DNA of 64,000 nt from Branchinecta lynchi (GCA_023053575.1 JAKZAP010000004.1:25349252-25413251); one strand, 5' to 3'; positions 32,834-44,800 are shown, numbered from the stretch's first letter. Made by a program: numbers and translations. The notes: generated from the sequence alone by a model not told the origin.

Positions 32834-34200
32834 GGTCAACTGACCAAGAAGCAGGTCCGGATTGCGAATAGCCTAAAGAAAGAGGAGAAATCTGACTTCT
32901 TATTTTGTGACAAACACGGATATTCTTCCTTTATCAGAGGCTTGAGTCCTCGACAAGCTCAGTGATACATTGAAGACAGTAAGAGACAGGCACTATAGGC
33001 CTCTGATGACTATAATGGCAGGTGCTGCCATGGCAGCACCTAAATCTTTGGTGGCATGCAGTGAGAAGGCCAAATATTATGAAAAGTTTATCAAGGGGTT
33101 TCTCAATCTTTAATCAGTGTAAGAAGAGATTGTAGATGGTTACGGTTTGCCAATAATGGATGGTGTTTGCCAACAGCCCATAAAAGAGAAAACTGATCGA
33201 CTTTTCTATGTGTATTTGTGCCAAACAACTGACATCGCTCCTTTGTCACAGGCTAAAGTGTTAGACAAGCTAAGTGATTTGCTGCAAAAAAGCTCATGAC
33301 TGCAATGTCAAAACCTGATTTTTGTGATGCATGTTGCATGAAACTTGTAGGAAAAAGTTTTTTCAACTTCTAAGTCCTCAGTCTTGTTAGCTGATGGGAC
33401 TTCTGACACTGTGCAACTTGGACATCAACATCAACTCCTAGTCCCATGGTCCAACAGTTAAGGTCTCAAAGTGTTGAGTTTTATATACTGACACTTTCCT
33501 CTTTTACCTGAAAAAAGAATGTAAAGAGAGACCAGAGTCTCAACTTCGCAGAGTTTCTGAAGCGTCAAGGAGCGTTAACATAGTAATTGAACATGCTTGT
33601 GCACTAACTGAGCGAGATATTCTTCTTGCATCTGGATCCAGGAGTCGTGATCTTGTTGCAGAGAAGGCCAGGTATCTCGATAAATGCTTGAGGAACTTGT
33701 GATGGAAATTGAACCAAAGTGTAAATGATGGTAGTGTGTACAAAACACCACAAATCAGAGAAAACTTTTCTGTCCTTTTAAAGCAGAGTGACAGCCATAC
33801 TGTGAAACGGCTGAAGAATTGCCTAAAAATGATCTCCGCATACATCTTTTGCCACGCAAAAAGGAGCTCATGTGGCTGCCACCCACCGACAGATCATTTT
33901 TTTTTTCCCTGGCTGCGTGCATTTTTGCAATTTTCCGTGTAGACACAAGCTCACGACCCAAGACCTGTCTCTTTGAACCCACTGGACTATGGATGGGCCG
34001 ATGAGATACGTGGGGGAGCAAAATCAGTGGCAACTGATGGGCCATATTTTTCCAGACAGTGTGGTCGGTGTTTTTTGTGCCTGCAAGAAATCTTGCAGCA
34101 AAAATGCTCATGTGCTGTAACCAAGAGATCTCGTGATTTACTGTGCGCATCCGGGGGGAAATGTGTCAATGTCATTCTAATAGACGAGGAAGAATAGGAT
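32834..34200 (+). pseudogene. Decayed coding region, probably transposon-associated
   Basis: After an acceptor-like ttttctttacag, several frames on the same strand look like coding sequence: GQLTKKQVRIANSLKKEEKS; EIVDGYGLPIMDGVCQQPIK; a stretch near 33500-33700 ending RDLVAEKARYLDKC; and a Cys-rich end with QKCSCAVTKRSRDLLC at 34100. Stops and frameshifts separate them. The DLVA-KA-Y--KC pattern recalls uncharacterised repetitive invertebrate proteins. I do not recognise a function. Confidence 0.45.
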
Positions 34201-34629
34201 TTCGAAGCCTAACTCATTTGTGATATATGAAAGTTGACAGGACCAACTTTTGCAAATATGGTTTTAATAAATGTACTCTTTCACCGTAAATAAACATACC
34301 TAAATAAACTTTTCCATTGTTTCTGAAGGATAGTTATTAGTCAGAGTTGGAATCACCGTAGCTGGTTAGCTGATAATAGTTTTCGATCCGCTTTAGAAAA
34401 ATGAAATGGAACGCCAAGACATCCGAATTTGAGTGTTGGTGCGTAACATGTTTAGCACTTGTCTGATCGCAGTATCCCGCCCAGATTCGAAATCAGCGTG
34501 GTCGATTTACCTAGAATCCATCGTCGGATCAGCTGCCCCCGACGGGAAAGCTACTTTTCACATTTTGATACTTGGGCCCCAGACTAAAAATAGAAAGCTA
34601 GCGCTCGTTAACGACTAGTTGAGTTTCAG

Positions 34630-34830
34630 TAGGGATGTTCGTGACCTCTAGCGGAGCTAGTGTCGCTGCGGTTTGACTGTGTGTTACTTTTTCAAAGTTC
34701 TCGCGCTACTCTCTAGAGTTATTTTGCGCTGGTAGTCAGATGGCGTCTGTGAAACACTAGGAGGAACTATCGAATTTAACCAGGCGGTCGCTATCGTAAC
34801 GTCCTATATTCCGGAGGTCATCTTTTATCC
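34630..34830 (+). repeat. Dispersed repeat, partner at 44670-44800
   Basis: The two share gagtttcagyagrgaygttc, gctagtrtcgctgc and gcgctactctct in the same order. Confidence 0.55.
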
Positions 34831-35323
34831 CTAGAGAAGCCCCCGCAGAAACATCGTTATCTCATAGAGAAGGCGACGCCTTCGATCTGCCCACACTCGC
34901 CCTAGAGAGGGGGATAACCTAGGACTTAGAAAAAACATAGGCTCAAGACCGAATCTATCATGACACACTCACGGAGACTCTAGGGACTACACCGAACACA
35001 TGATTCATGACGTTAGTATTTCCTTTTAGCTCTGTAGTCTTAAAGCACAACTCTTGCTAGAATTAATCTCGTCATGACAAAATGGTTCACACTCGGGTTG
35101 TTCGAAAATACCACTACTTGCCCCGTGAAATTAGCAATTTTCCTGGTGGGGCTTGTCGGCACTGTCCAGACTTACCGTTCTCAGAGATGGAGGTTCGACG
35201 TAAACTTATCTGAAAACCGTGCGCGCGAGGACCGTGGTTAAAAGCTTAGAAAAGCTACGCAAAAGAAAAGGAGTCCGAAACAGAAGATAGACCTATTTTG
35301 ATTCTGAGACAAATTTTGACCCC

Positions 35324-35354
<31 letters not shown>

Positions 35355-35630
35355 AAACGCATACACAATCGCTATGCGTACTTGAGTGCATACCTACTGC
35401 TTCGGCTTTGTGTCGTGGACTTCCCTGTCACGCCTTAATTAGAACCATGGCAATTACAAAGTGGAATATAATAAAATGCAGCAGTGAGTGAGTCACATTT
35501 TTCTCTTTTTCCCAGTGAACCTCGATTTTTTTGTCAGACGATGTTAAACTTGACTCTTAAAAACCTTTCGTCTGATTTGTTGTTGAAATCTACTGATTCG
35601 TCCACTTTGTCCATGCCACGTCCATGCTGA
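34831..35630. other. Intron, no recognised feature
   Basis: A C run of about 20 at 35321-35340 followed by (CA)n. Nothing else recognised. Confidence 0.5.
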
Positions 35631-35635
35631 CCACG

Positions 35636-36428
35636 TTGTTGAAAACCATTTTCTCGCCGGACAAGTAGTTCGTCCGGAATCCGGCAAAAACCGGAAAGTT
35701 AGTTAAAAGTAAAAGTTTGATTTGAAGTTTATTAGATGTTTCATTTAGGGGTAAGAAGACATGCTGAACGCGATGATGAAAACCATTTTCTTGCCAGACA
35801 AATCGTTCGTCCGCAATCCGGCAAAAACCGGAAAGTTGGCTAAAATTAAAAGTTTTACCTGAAGTTGGTTAGATGACAGACTTAGGAGTAAGAAGCCATG
35901 AACACTTACATGAAAAGCATTTATACCCCGACAAATAGTTGGCCCCGAATCCGGCCAAAACCGGAAAATTCGTTAATAGCAAAAGTTTTATTTAAAGTTG
36001 ATTAGATGACAGATTTAGGGCTAAGGATACGCTGAGTCTGTATATAACAATCATTTTTCACCCAGACATATAATTCGTCCGGAATACGGTTGAAACCGGA
36101 AAAAAAAATTGTAAGTTGAAGTTTTATTTGAAGTTGATTAGATGTCCTTTAGGACATAAGGGAGATACGCTGACTTCGTTTCTGAGTTTTCTTTTATTTG
36201 CTGGACAAGTAGTTCGCTTGGAATTCGGCCGAAACCGGAAATTTGGCAGAAGTAAAGCAGGAAGTTTCGGTCAATATCGTCAAAAGAGATATGGCTGATA
36301 GAGGTATATCTGAACTTGGTTTTCTCAGATGATTAGCCTGGCGAATACTGGATCTGGCGAAGACAAGACCCAGTTGTCTGGATCAAATACTAGATTTTTG
36401 GGATCCCATCGAAACCTTAGGTCTTGTT
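35636..36428 (-). mobile_element. GGGATCCC-bounded element, copy 4, truncated
   Basis: The acaagacc end and the gggatccc next to it (about 36400-36428) are present; the other end is cut inside the 137 bp array, at about 35636. Confidence 0.8.
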
Positions 36429-36434
36429 CTTATC

Positions 36435-37490
36435 GTGCTCTAGCACAAATCTTAGGTGTAACTAATTATTTTCGGACTGAAGCTTATGATTTGAAAAATG
36501 TACGTGTGGAAACACTGGTGGCGTACGACCAAGAGACGAGAGTCACGTTTTCGATCCAGTTACAATTTATGTGTGCCAAGCAGAACAATAAAGGTGACTC
36601 TTATTTGTATTATGAAGTGTCGAAACCCTAGACAGAACCAGCGGCATGTCAAACTATACTCTATATGACCAAGTTCAAAACACGCCAGTGATCCTCAGGA
36701 AGAACGAGAAAACGTCTCACTAGCGACTCAAACTCAACAACCCAAATCACGGCGATCTTCGGGAGCAGCTGTGATACCCGAGGTGATACCGCTTCTGGCT
36801 CTTCCGCTCGGTACCGGCAATTTTTCATCGGCAAGGAAAGTTAGTCATCAAGAGTACTGGCTCGTCCCAACCGAGTTACTATACCGTAGTACACTAGGCC
36901 AGTGGTACCCAACCTTTTCTGTATCGCGTATCCCTAATTGTTCAAAAAGGTTGTGTAACCCTTTTTAGAAGAATCATTGTTCTTCTATTTTACTAAGGTC
37001 TGTCGAGATCAAAATGCCAAAAGACGTCATTTATTGTCGTAAGTGGTAAGGGATTAATGGGTAAAAATATATACAAATAAATGGGATACTTGAGGCTGCA
37101 AGGTTGTCAATTTCATTCTCATCCGTAAACTGGTCAAGGGTGAGAAAGACACTTGTGCTATCTCTTTGAATCTTTGTAAGCCAAAACTCTAACTTCTTGA
37201 CGACAGCAGACATTTTCGAATTCAGATATTTCGGACCTTCGCATACCCCTTATGAGGGTATCGCGTAGCCCCGGTTGGGAACCACTTCGCTAGGTAGTAA
37301 CCTTGGACTCCTGCATCAACAACGAACGAAACAACAAGCGCGTTAACGCTCTAGGGCACAACCCAAGAAATGTGCCTCCAGTTAGCAGAAGTAACGGTGC
37401 CTCCTCGAGCAGTCGAGACGGAAAAGTACTGGAAAATACTTCGGCAGTATACAAGAGCAGGGGATTCGCAGACCCCCCCCCCCCTCACCT
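36435..37490. other. Intron, no recognised feature
   Basis: The sequence 37215-37240 (agatatttcggaccttcg) may be a scrap of a hammerhead arm. No exon recognised. Confidence 0.45.
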
Positions 37491-38090
37491 TTTTGAGATT
37501 CGGTAAAATTTCCCAAAACTTTACTAAAATTGTTCGGTATTTTTCCGATAGCAGGACTGTTCAATATATTTACGGGGATTCGGTAGTTATACAGAATACT
37601 AAATAGGCTGTATGTACAAATCTCTTCGGTATAATGATCGGGATTCGGTATAATTGCCAGTATTCGGTAGTTATCACGAATTTGGTGAGAGAATTTACTG
37701 AAATCATTTGGTAATTTTTCGATGCCGGAACTATTCGGTATATTTATGGAGATTCCGTAGTTACACAGAATCCCGAATAAGCTATTGGTTCAAAATTATT
37801 CGGTATCATGATTAGGATTCGGTAATTTATTCAGTATAATTTCCAGGATTAGGAAGTTAACCACGAGTTAACCACTTTGTTCCAGTTTGGACGAAACTAT
37901 ACCGAATAAAAATATTGGTCGGTAGTCTTTCGACACCAAAACAATTCGGTATAGTAACCGGGATACGGTAGTTATACAGAATCCCTAACATGCTATCGGT
38001 CTAAACTTATTCGGTATAATAACTGGGATTCGGTAATTTATTCATTACAACTGCCAGGACTCGGAAGTTACCACGAACCTCAGAAGAGGT
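37490..38090 (+). repeat. Diverged tandem repeat rich in TTCGGTA
   Basis: Three units of about 190-200 bp start near 37530, 37715 and 37920. Each has the order tttttcgatgcc, ttcggtatatttatgg, ggattcggtagttatacaga, ttattcggtata and ccaggattagg. Confidence 0.7.
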
Positions 38091-38305
38091 CGAGTGAAGC
38101 ACTGGTCGCAGACAAAAGGGATGATCCATCAATAGTCAATAATTTTATTTTCGATCCCCAAAAGAATATCTAATCATAAATATTTCGAAAATCCCGCTTG
38201 CAGCACTTTTCGCAATATTCTCTATTTTGTGGAAGGGTGCGTCATTTGGGGGTCATTTTGAAACATTAAAAGCTAGAATTTGGATGGAAATTAAATTATG
38301 GAGGA

Positions 38306-39720
38306 ACAAGACCAAAGGTTTCGATGGGATCCCAAAAATTCAATATCTGATCCAGACAACTGGGTCTTGTCTTAGCCAGATCCAGTCTTCGCCAGACTCC
38401 TTGAACATTTTTACAATTAAAATTCAGAAACAGATTAAGGCCAAATAGCTAATCACCTGAGAAAACCAAGTTCAGATTTGGATTCAGCATGTGTGTTTAC
38501 CCCTATAAGTCATATCTGTTTTGACGAAAACTTCCTGCCACTTCTGCCAATTTCCCGGTTCCGGCCGAACTCCAGAACTACTTGTCCGGCGAAAAAAGAA
38601 AGCTCAAAGACGAAATCAGGGTATCTTCTTTGCCCAGTAATGAACATCTAATCAACTTCAAATAGAAATTTCCAGCCGGATTACGGTCGAACTGATACGG
38701 TCGAAGGATTGTCACACAGGGACTCAGCACCTCTTCTTACCCCTAAATCGCTTACCTAATCAACTAGAAATAAAACTTTGACTTCCAACGGTTTTCCGGT
38801 TTTGGCCGGATTCCGGACGAACTACATGTCCGGGTAGAAACTTGTTTTCACATAAGTGTTCAGCATGTCTTCTTGCCCTAAATCAAACATCTAATCAACT
38901 CCAAACAAAACTTTTAATTTTGACAAACTTTCCGGTTTGGGCCGGATTCCGGTCGAAATACTTGTCCGTCGAGAAAATAGTTTTCACCATCGTCTTCAGC
39001 ATGTCTCCCTACCTCTAAATCGAACATTTAATCAACTTCAAATAAAACTTTTACTTTCAACAAACTTTCCGGTTTGGGCCGGATTCCGGGCGAAATAGTT
39101 GTCCATCGAGAAAATAGTTTTCACCATCGTCTTCAGCATGTCTTCCTACCCCTAAATCGAACATCTAATCAATTTCAAATAAAACTTTTACTTTCAACAA
39201 ACTTTCCGGTTCGGGCCGGATTCCGGGCGAAATACTTGTCCGTTGAGAAAATAATTTACACCATCGTCTTCAGCATGTCTTCCTACCCCTAAATCGAACA
39301 TCTAATCAACTTCAAATAAAACTTGTACTTTCGACAAACTTTCCGGTTTTGGCCGGATTCCGGGCGAACTACATGTCCGACGACAAAATGGTTTTCACCA
39401 TCGTGTTCAGCATGTCTTCTTACCCCATAATCGACTATCACATTAGCTGTTTCAAAATATTTTGTTTGTCCCTGAATTTGAATCCCCTCCCCCACCCCTA
39501 AATGTAGAGCTACAAAGCCCATCTACGAACTTGACTGGTCCGACGACCCAACGAACCCTCACACCAAGTTTCATCAAAATATCTCATTCCCTTCGAGAGT
39601 TATCGTGCTTACAGACGGACGGACAGACGGACGGACGGACGGACGGACGGACGGACGGACGGACAGACGGACAACTTTTGCGATGTCATAGGTATCCCTC
39701 CACTTACGTTTTGGGATCCC
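38306..39720 (+). mobile_element. GGGATCCC-bounded element, copy 5, longest array
   Basis: Left end acaagaccaaaggtttcg, right end cacttacgttttgggatccc. The phrase cagcatgtct recurs near 38861, 38998, 39135, 39271 and 39408, a period of 136-137 bases, giving about six units. A gacggacggacgg stretch lies at 39612-39672. Non-coding. Confidence 0.9.
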
Positions 39721-39724
39721 AAAA

Positions 39725-40800
39725 ACCTAAAACAAATTTCGCCTGCTGCGCTCACTTTATGTGACTATGGATAGTATATTAACTAGACTACAGTTGCTGC
39801 TGCTGTCGGAACGTCGCTCCATCCGGTTTCTAGAACTTCTTAAGAGTCTCGGTATTTAATCAACGGTAAATGACAAGAGTTTCTCAGAGACGCAGTTAAA
39901 TTTTAGCCACAGATTTCAAAAATTTTCGCCTGCGCTCATTTAGGTCGTAAACCTATTGGCTATAATAGATAGAAGCTGTTACTGCAATCATGCCCGGCAA
40001 TATATTCTACATGTGGGCTTCGCCAAAACGCCGCCTAATAGTTGGCTTATCGTCTTTCATGCCGCTCTTTATTGTTACTCTTCCTACGTAATCGTTTCTG
40101 TTCCAGAATTTAAAGGTCAAATTCTTAGTTCTAGGATTCGGTAAAATTTCTGAAAGATTCGATAGAATTTTGGCTCTTCACCCCCCCCCCCCCACCGAAA
40201 ATGCACTTGCGACGCCCCTGTGCAAGAGTATCCACATGGTTAACGCAGGTCATTCAACTCACCAATCTCTTTACGATATTCCCAAGGAAGGTTAGCTAGA
40301 AGTTCTTAATTTAAATACCTTCCGAACGGCATTAATAAGAATAATAATATAATGCAAAAAATAGGCCACTGTCTTCTACAGAAATTACTTACATTTACTC
40401 CATAATAATTTACTACATATTACCAAGAACAAATAATCTGACAGAACTCCCATGCAGCGACTATGAATACCCCGACAAAACTGAGCGGACCTAGAGGTAT
40501 TTACTCTAGCTCTGAGCTTATGTTGATACCCGTTTACATCCGTCTTCGCCGTTGCTCTTCACAGAAAAAATAGTGCAGGAGGCGTATTCCGCGCGCTGAA
40601 CCGCTTCGGAGCGCGTCCATAGAACAAATCAGCTTTTAGCTATTTGTAGAGGTATCGAAACGTGATGTGGCGCGAAGCTATTAACCTCCGCTCGTTCGTA
40701 GAGTGGAAATATTCGACTCCGCACAGTCATGTTACAGAGATAGGTAGACGCAGGTCCTGTCAAATTATTTGTTCTTGATAATACTCTACAGGTTTTATGT
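39725..40800. other. Intron, no recognised feature
   Basis: A C run at 40181. CpG-containing sequence at 40540-40720 without a supported promoter. Confidence 0.45.
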
Positions 40801-40806
40801 TGGGAG

Positions 40807-40956
40807 ATGGACGTGTCTGAAGATAGTTGGCTTTCAGAGTTTGAATGCGCTTTGTATAAGATTATTATTTTATCGAAACAGGAACAAACTCAAACACAAC
40901 AACAGAGGAAGATAGGTCAGTTTGAACGCGCAACAAGTCATCTCGACAAGCTGTGA
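40807..40956 (+). CDS. Possible small ORF, 49 codons
   Basis: The frame MDVSEDSWLSEFECALYKII and onward has a natural composition with a Gln/Lys-rich helical end, and follows ctctacaggttttatgttgg. It ends at TGA; after a second stop the same frame continues open for about 60 codons. It could be a decayed gene copy or chance. No family is recognised with confidence. Confidence 0.22.
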   Translation: MDVSEDSWLSEFECALYKIIILSKQEQTQTQQQRKIGQFERATSHLDKL

Positions 40957-41484
40957 TAACCAACATATACCAATCAGCACTACGATGCAGAGCCTCTCAA
41001 AATGAATGTCAAAGAAGAGAAAGAGTTCATTCATTCCTCCCAGCTAGCTGCTCAGCAACCAAAGCACATTATCAATCCTTTGAAATACCTCCTGGGTATC
41101 TCGTTAGATACAACCGGGAGACGAGCTATTCACCCTCTGTAACGAATACCCAGAATGGCTCTCAAGCCATACTAAGAGCCTGGAAGGATTATTTTCGGTC
41201 TTTCCCCGCGTGTGACTCGTCGAGCTACTTCATCTGTGGGAAAGAACTCCCCCTCACAACACTCCTAAAAGACAAGCGACGAAAAACGAGATGAACTGGA
41301 GACCGAAGCGTGAGCAATAAGCTCAGTCGGGCAGCACTTGGCAATCAAGAAAATACACGAAGGCGCGGATAGCAACAAAGCTAGAACCGCATCTTCCAAA
41401 CTTTCGCGCCGGTTAGTTGTTGGGTAGTAAACCAAGACCAACAATTCCCGATGAGTCAGTGGCTAAGAAGGTGTTTTTTGCACT

Positions 41485-41545
41485 ACGGCTAGTAAGTACG
41501 TAATTAAGTAATTTACAAATAACCCGCCATTTACTTGAAGTTCAA
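41485..41545 (-). mobile_element. Short non-LTR 3' end scrap
   Basis: gtaagtacgtaattaagtaa then tttacaaataacccgccatt matches the 3' end of the retrotransposon at 55700 on the same strand. Confidence 0.55.
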
Positions 41546-42162
41546 AAACAGATTCAGCGTATCTCCATACCATCCATATCTCCATGATCAACTTCACATA
41601 AAACTTCAACTTTTAACGAATTTTCAGATTTCAGCAGGATTCGTGGTGAAATGTGAAATAGTATAGAAGGCGGGCAGAAGGTGCTGTACAAATTTCCCGA
41701 AGCTCTATGATTATAGCACTCCCGGTTGGGGAATATGCACCTATAGGCGGTAGGACACGATTAGTGTGGGACACGATTCCAACCATAAGGCGCATGCTCC
41801 GTTGACCGATCCGATGGAGTGGACCTGTGAAACTAACCACATACGCCCAGCCATAAAATGGGCACATGAGCAAATCCAGTAGACAAGGCCTTGGATAGCC
41901 AACCAACAAAACAAGAACTTTTAATCGAGTTTTTCTTTTTCCTTGGTTCATCCAACTGATATGTTTTGTTTAATATTACAAATGAGCGCCCTAGAAAACT
42001 ACTCTCTCTACGCCCTCCTGGTAGGCTGAATTTATACTGTTGTTCCTTCTTGTTTGATAATAATAGTCAAATAATACAAAAAAGGCATTGGCCTCTACAG
42101 AATAAACAAATAACCTAATACTAATATGAAAATGAAAACTCGACAAGTGTTCGGCTAAGGTA

Positions 42163-42860
42163 GATAGATAGATATCGTTTTTATTATTTTCGAACTAGCA
42201 TGGTGAAATACAAATTCGTCGAAATCGTCATATATACATGTAGACACTCGTATATAAATATGTCAACGTCATATTTAAAGTAAACACTAAATAAGATTAA
42301 AAATTTTAACGAAAGACGGTACGAACGTCTTTTCATATCGTACATGGTCATATTTTACGTGTTTGGAGTGTTGGGATCACCACTGAGGCCGCTCTTGCAG
42401 GTCGTTCGCGAGCAGTATTGAACGGTGGCGGAAGTATATACTTATAGATAGGGTGCTCAAGCAATTTCTTACCGGAAGCCATGCACAGTTTCAACCTACG
42501 GGACTCAAGTTTAAATTAGCTCATTGTAAGGAATTTTGGGGGATCGTGACATAATTAGTAGGGCACGTTTCTGTATTTTTTCGATCCGATAAGCCTGGTC
42601 TTCAGTAGGGCCAAAGTGACCCACTTGCAGAGGCAAGGTTGACGGCCCACTGCTTCTTCCCTGTCTCAAGAGAATTACTCCTAAAGCCCGCCTTGCCAAA
42701 TGCCTTAAAACATCCTCGGACCTGACAGCGTTTCACTGTAGTTATTGCTAGTCGTTGCCACCTGGGGCTAGAAGATGTCATAAGGGAATGTATGGCAGGA
42801 ATCCGGTCCTTACTTCTCTGTGGAAGGTTTGATGACAACCTGGAGCTTAAGAGCTCCATA
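42163..42860 (-). pseudogene. Non-LTR retrotransposon, C-terminal part with (TATC)n tail
   Basis: Minus-strand frames give VGHFGPTEDQAYRIEKIQKR then ALLIMSRSPKIPYNELI, the region after the reverse-transcriptase core of CR1/L2-like elements (LE-vQKRalriI--). Upstream, frame-shifted, lies the PAIHSLMTSSSPRWQRLAIT segment. A 3' UTR of about 300 bp ends in TATC units at 42163-42176. Confidence 0.75.
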
Positions 42861-43328
42861 ATGTTGTTAAAATTTAACTGAAAAGGTGGGATAGGACAAT
42901 CTAGTTCCCCATCACTTATTCACTTAAATTGGCTTGAAGACTCGCTGAAAATGCGTTACTTGGTTGTTCCGCTATACACGAATTATCAATTTTCAAATAG
43001 TGGAATTTCAGTGTGAGTTGGGGTACCTCTATGCGCTTGTATCTGGGTTGTATGCATTAAATAAAATAAAAATTGTTCAGACTCTAAGCAGTCTCCACCA
43101 AGCTCGCCACTGCCCACCGAAAAGCCACGTTTGTGTTGAGATGAAAATTTCCTGCGTCATAGTAGACTTAACGCTGTGGGGGCGGCCGCAGATATTCTGA
43201 ACGTCATAACTAGAGCACATAGTGTAAACTTAAAAAAATCCCTTAGCAGAATCCAAATTATTCGGTGTATTCAATTAAATCACACACAAATAAGTTGGCT
43301 TTTCAGTTAAACCAAGTGAAGAATAAGA

Positions 43329-43600
43329 AAACACTCAATTTATTCAAACAATGTTTACAACGGATACGTCAGCTCTGATTTTTCATCAGCGATATTTCGG
43401 CCCTTCTTGGCAAGGATTACAGGTTTTGTTTCCTGGTCCGAAGTTGAACAAGAAGATTGACAGCCTGACGAGGACCCTTGCCAAGAAGGGCCGAAATATC
43501 GCTGATGAAAAATCAGAGCTGACGTATCCGTTGTAAACATTGTTTGAATAAATGTTTCAAAGTCAGCTTGGGCTCAAAGAATATTTAAACACTCAATTTA
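43329..43600. mobile_element. Foldback hammerhead element 4 (subfamily 1) with 14 bp target duplication
   Basis: AAACACTCAATTTA stands at 43329-43342 and 43587-43600. Between lie inverted arms so alike that both strands encode the same open frame (starts MFTTDTSALIFHQRYFG). The left arm is cut inside stem II; the right arm has a complete hammerhead. Confidence 0.92.
43455..43514 (+). ncRNA. Hammerhead ribozyme motif, best copy
   Basis: GATT-ga-CAGC, CTGACGA (43465-43471), stem II GG-a-CCCTT...AAGGG-CC, GAAA (43493-43496), TATC (cleavage after 43500), GCTG-atgaaa-AATC. All core bases and all stem I pairs are intact. Confidence 0.84.
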
Positions 43601-43682
43601 CTGTATCCGTTGTACTAGTTATACCCCCGCGACATGGCGTATGGCATCAACAAACTAGTGTTTGCAACGTCAAGTTACTAAC

Positions 43683-43916
43683 CTTGAATTCCTCAAATTT
43701 GGATAAACGAAAGCCTGGGAGTCACTGGAGTCGTCGGGAGTGATAGGGGTTCGAGGTATGTCTTTCTTTCTCGGATCTGGAACGTCCGTGGGGCTGCTGG
43801 GTAGCGAACCCAAGCCAACCTTCTTCTGTTTGGCATTCGGAGGGTTGTTGTCTGGACTGGGAGCTGGTTTTGAAACGTTAAGAATAACTTCACCGGTCAT
43901 CAGGTATGTTTCATAT
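43683..43916 (-). CDS. EFA6: EFA6 exon: linker with a TGEVILNVSK segment
   Basis: A 234 bp exon after a strong pyrimidine tract and ttttcag; the donor is TCAAG|gttagt. One leading base completes AGA (Arg) with the previous exon and AG is left for the next. Residues 132-209 begin YETYLMTGEVILNVSK, an ordered-looking stretch, then become Pro/Ser/Asp-rich with several SP and TP sites (for example TPITPDDSSDS). The first part may be a short conserved motif of EFA6 linkers, but I cannot confirm this. Frame, splice sites and the exact fit on both sides support the exon. An open frame extends above 43916 only because the pyrimidine-rich intron lacks a stop there. Confidence 0.88.
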
Positions 43917-44188
43917 CTGAAAAGAAAAAAAAATAATTGAAAGACTTCTACCGACAATGATAAGTGGTGGACGAATTTCCGTGAGCCAACATCCACCCTC
44001 CCTGCCAGACATGGAACCCAGTTCTATATTATAACGGGTTGCCTATCGGTAACAGGTTTGGTCCCAGGCGGGTTTTCAGTAGGCTATAAACAGAGCAAAA
44101 TAACACTAGGGAGTAGCACCAAGACCTATGCTTTCCATGCTTTGAAACGGGCCATACTCGTAGCACTGCCCACTACGCTTGCGGCATT

Positions 44189-44551
44189 GAGCGTGTTCCA
44201 CCCTACTTACTGTAGTTATTAACCTTGATGGCAAAAAACAGAATTCGTGACGTCATGTGTAATAACTACGGTAAGTAGGGTGGGATACGCTCGAATTCTG
44301 GCTTTTTGACGTCAAGGTTGGAACGATTTTTCTATTTTCCAGAAGAATATCATGCCACGGCAAATCCGACCATCACGTTACAGAGATGCGTAATTACCAC
44401 GCTTAATACGCTCCCGAGCATGGTAAGCAAATGGTTACTATTATTTACTATTTCGAGAAGGTTGGAACGGTCAGCGTCGTAACGTTTTACGAGGTCGGAA
44501 CGAAAATGGTAACTATTAGTAACTATTGCTAGAAGGGTCGAACACACTCAT
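44189..44551 (-). mobile_element. GAGCGTG MITE with a mini-copy at one end
   Basis: The outer ends are gagcgtgttccaccct and gggtcgaacacactc. A 103 bp short version (44189-44291), with its own inverted ends gagcgtgttccaccctactt and gtagggtgggatacgctc, occupies one end. tgacgtca occurs at 44248 and 44308. Confidence 0.75.
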
Positions 44552-44669
44552 TGTAAGCGAGATAATCTTGTGGGTTTGGGGGGGGGGGGGTCTGCAAGGT
44601 GCAGTCTGCAAACATCAGGGAAACAATGGAGGCTGTATCATTATTTTGCTGTGTTCCAGCGCTGGCAAA

Positions 44670-44800
44670 CGACTGAATGAGTTTCAGCAGAGACGTTCTC
44701 TATCGCTACTGGTGCTAGTATCGCTGCCATTCGAGTGTGTTGTCAATTTGTCAAGTCTTGGCGCTACTCTCTACTATTATATTGCTCTAACTATAAACGA
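44670..44800 (+). repeat. Dispersed repeat, partner at 34630-34830
   Basis: Shares gagtttcagcagagacgttc and gctagtatcgctgcc with the other copy. Confidence 0.55.

Noticed and set aside
43351..43540. Nearly identical 61-codon frames on both strands
   Set aside because: They result from the inverted arms of a foldback hammerhead element, not from two genes.
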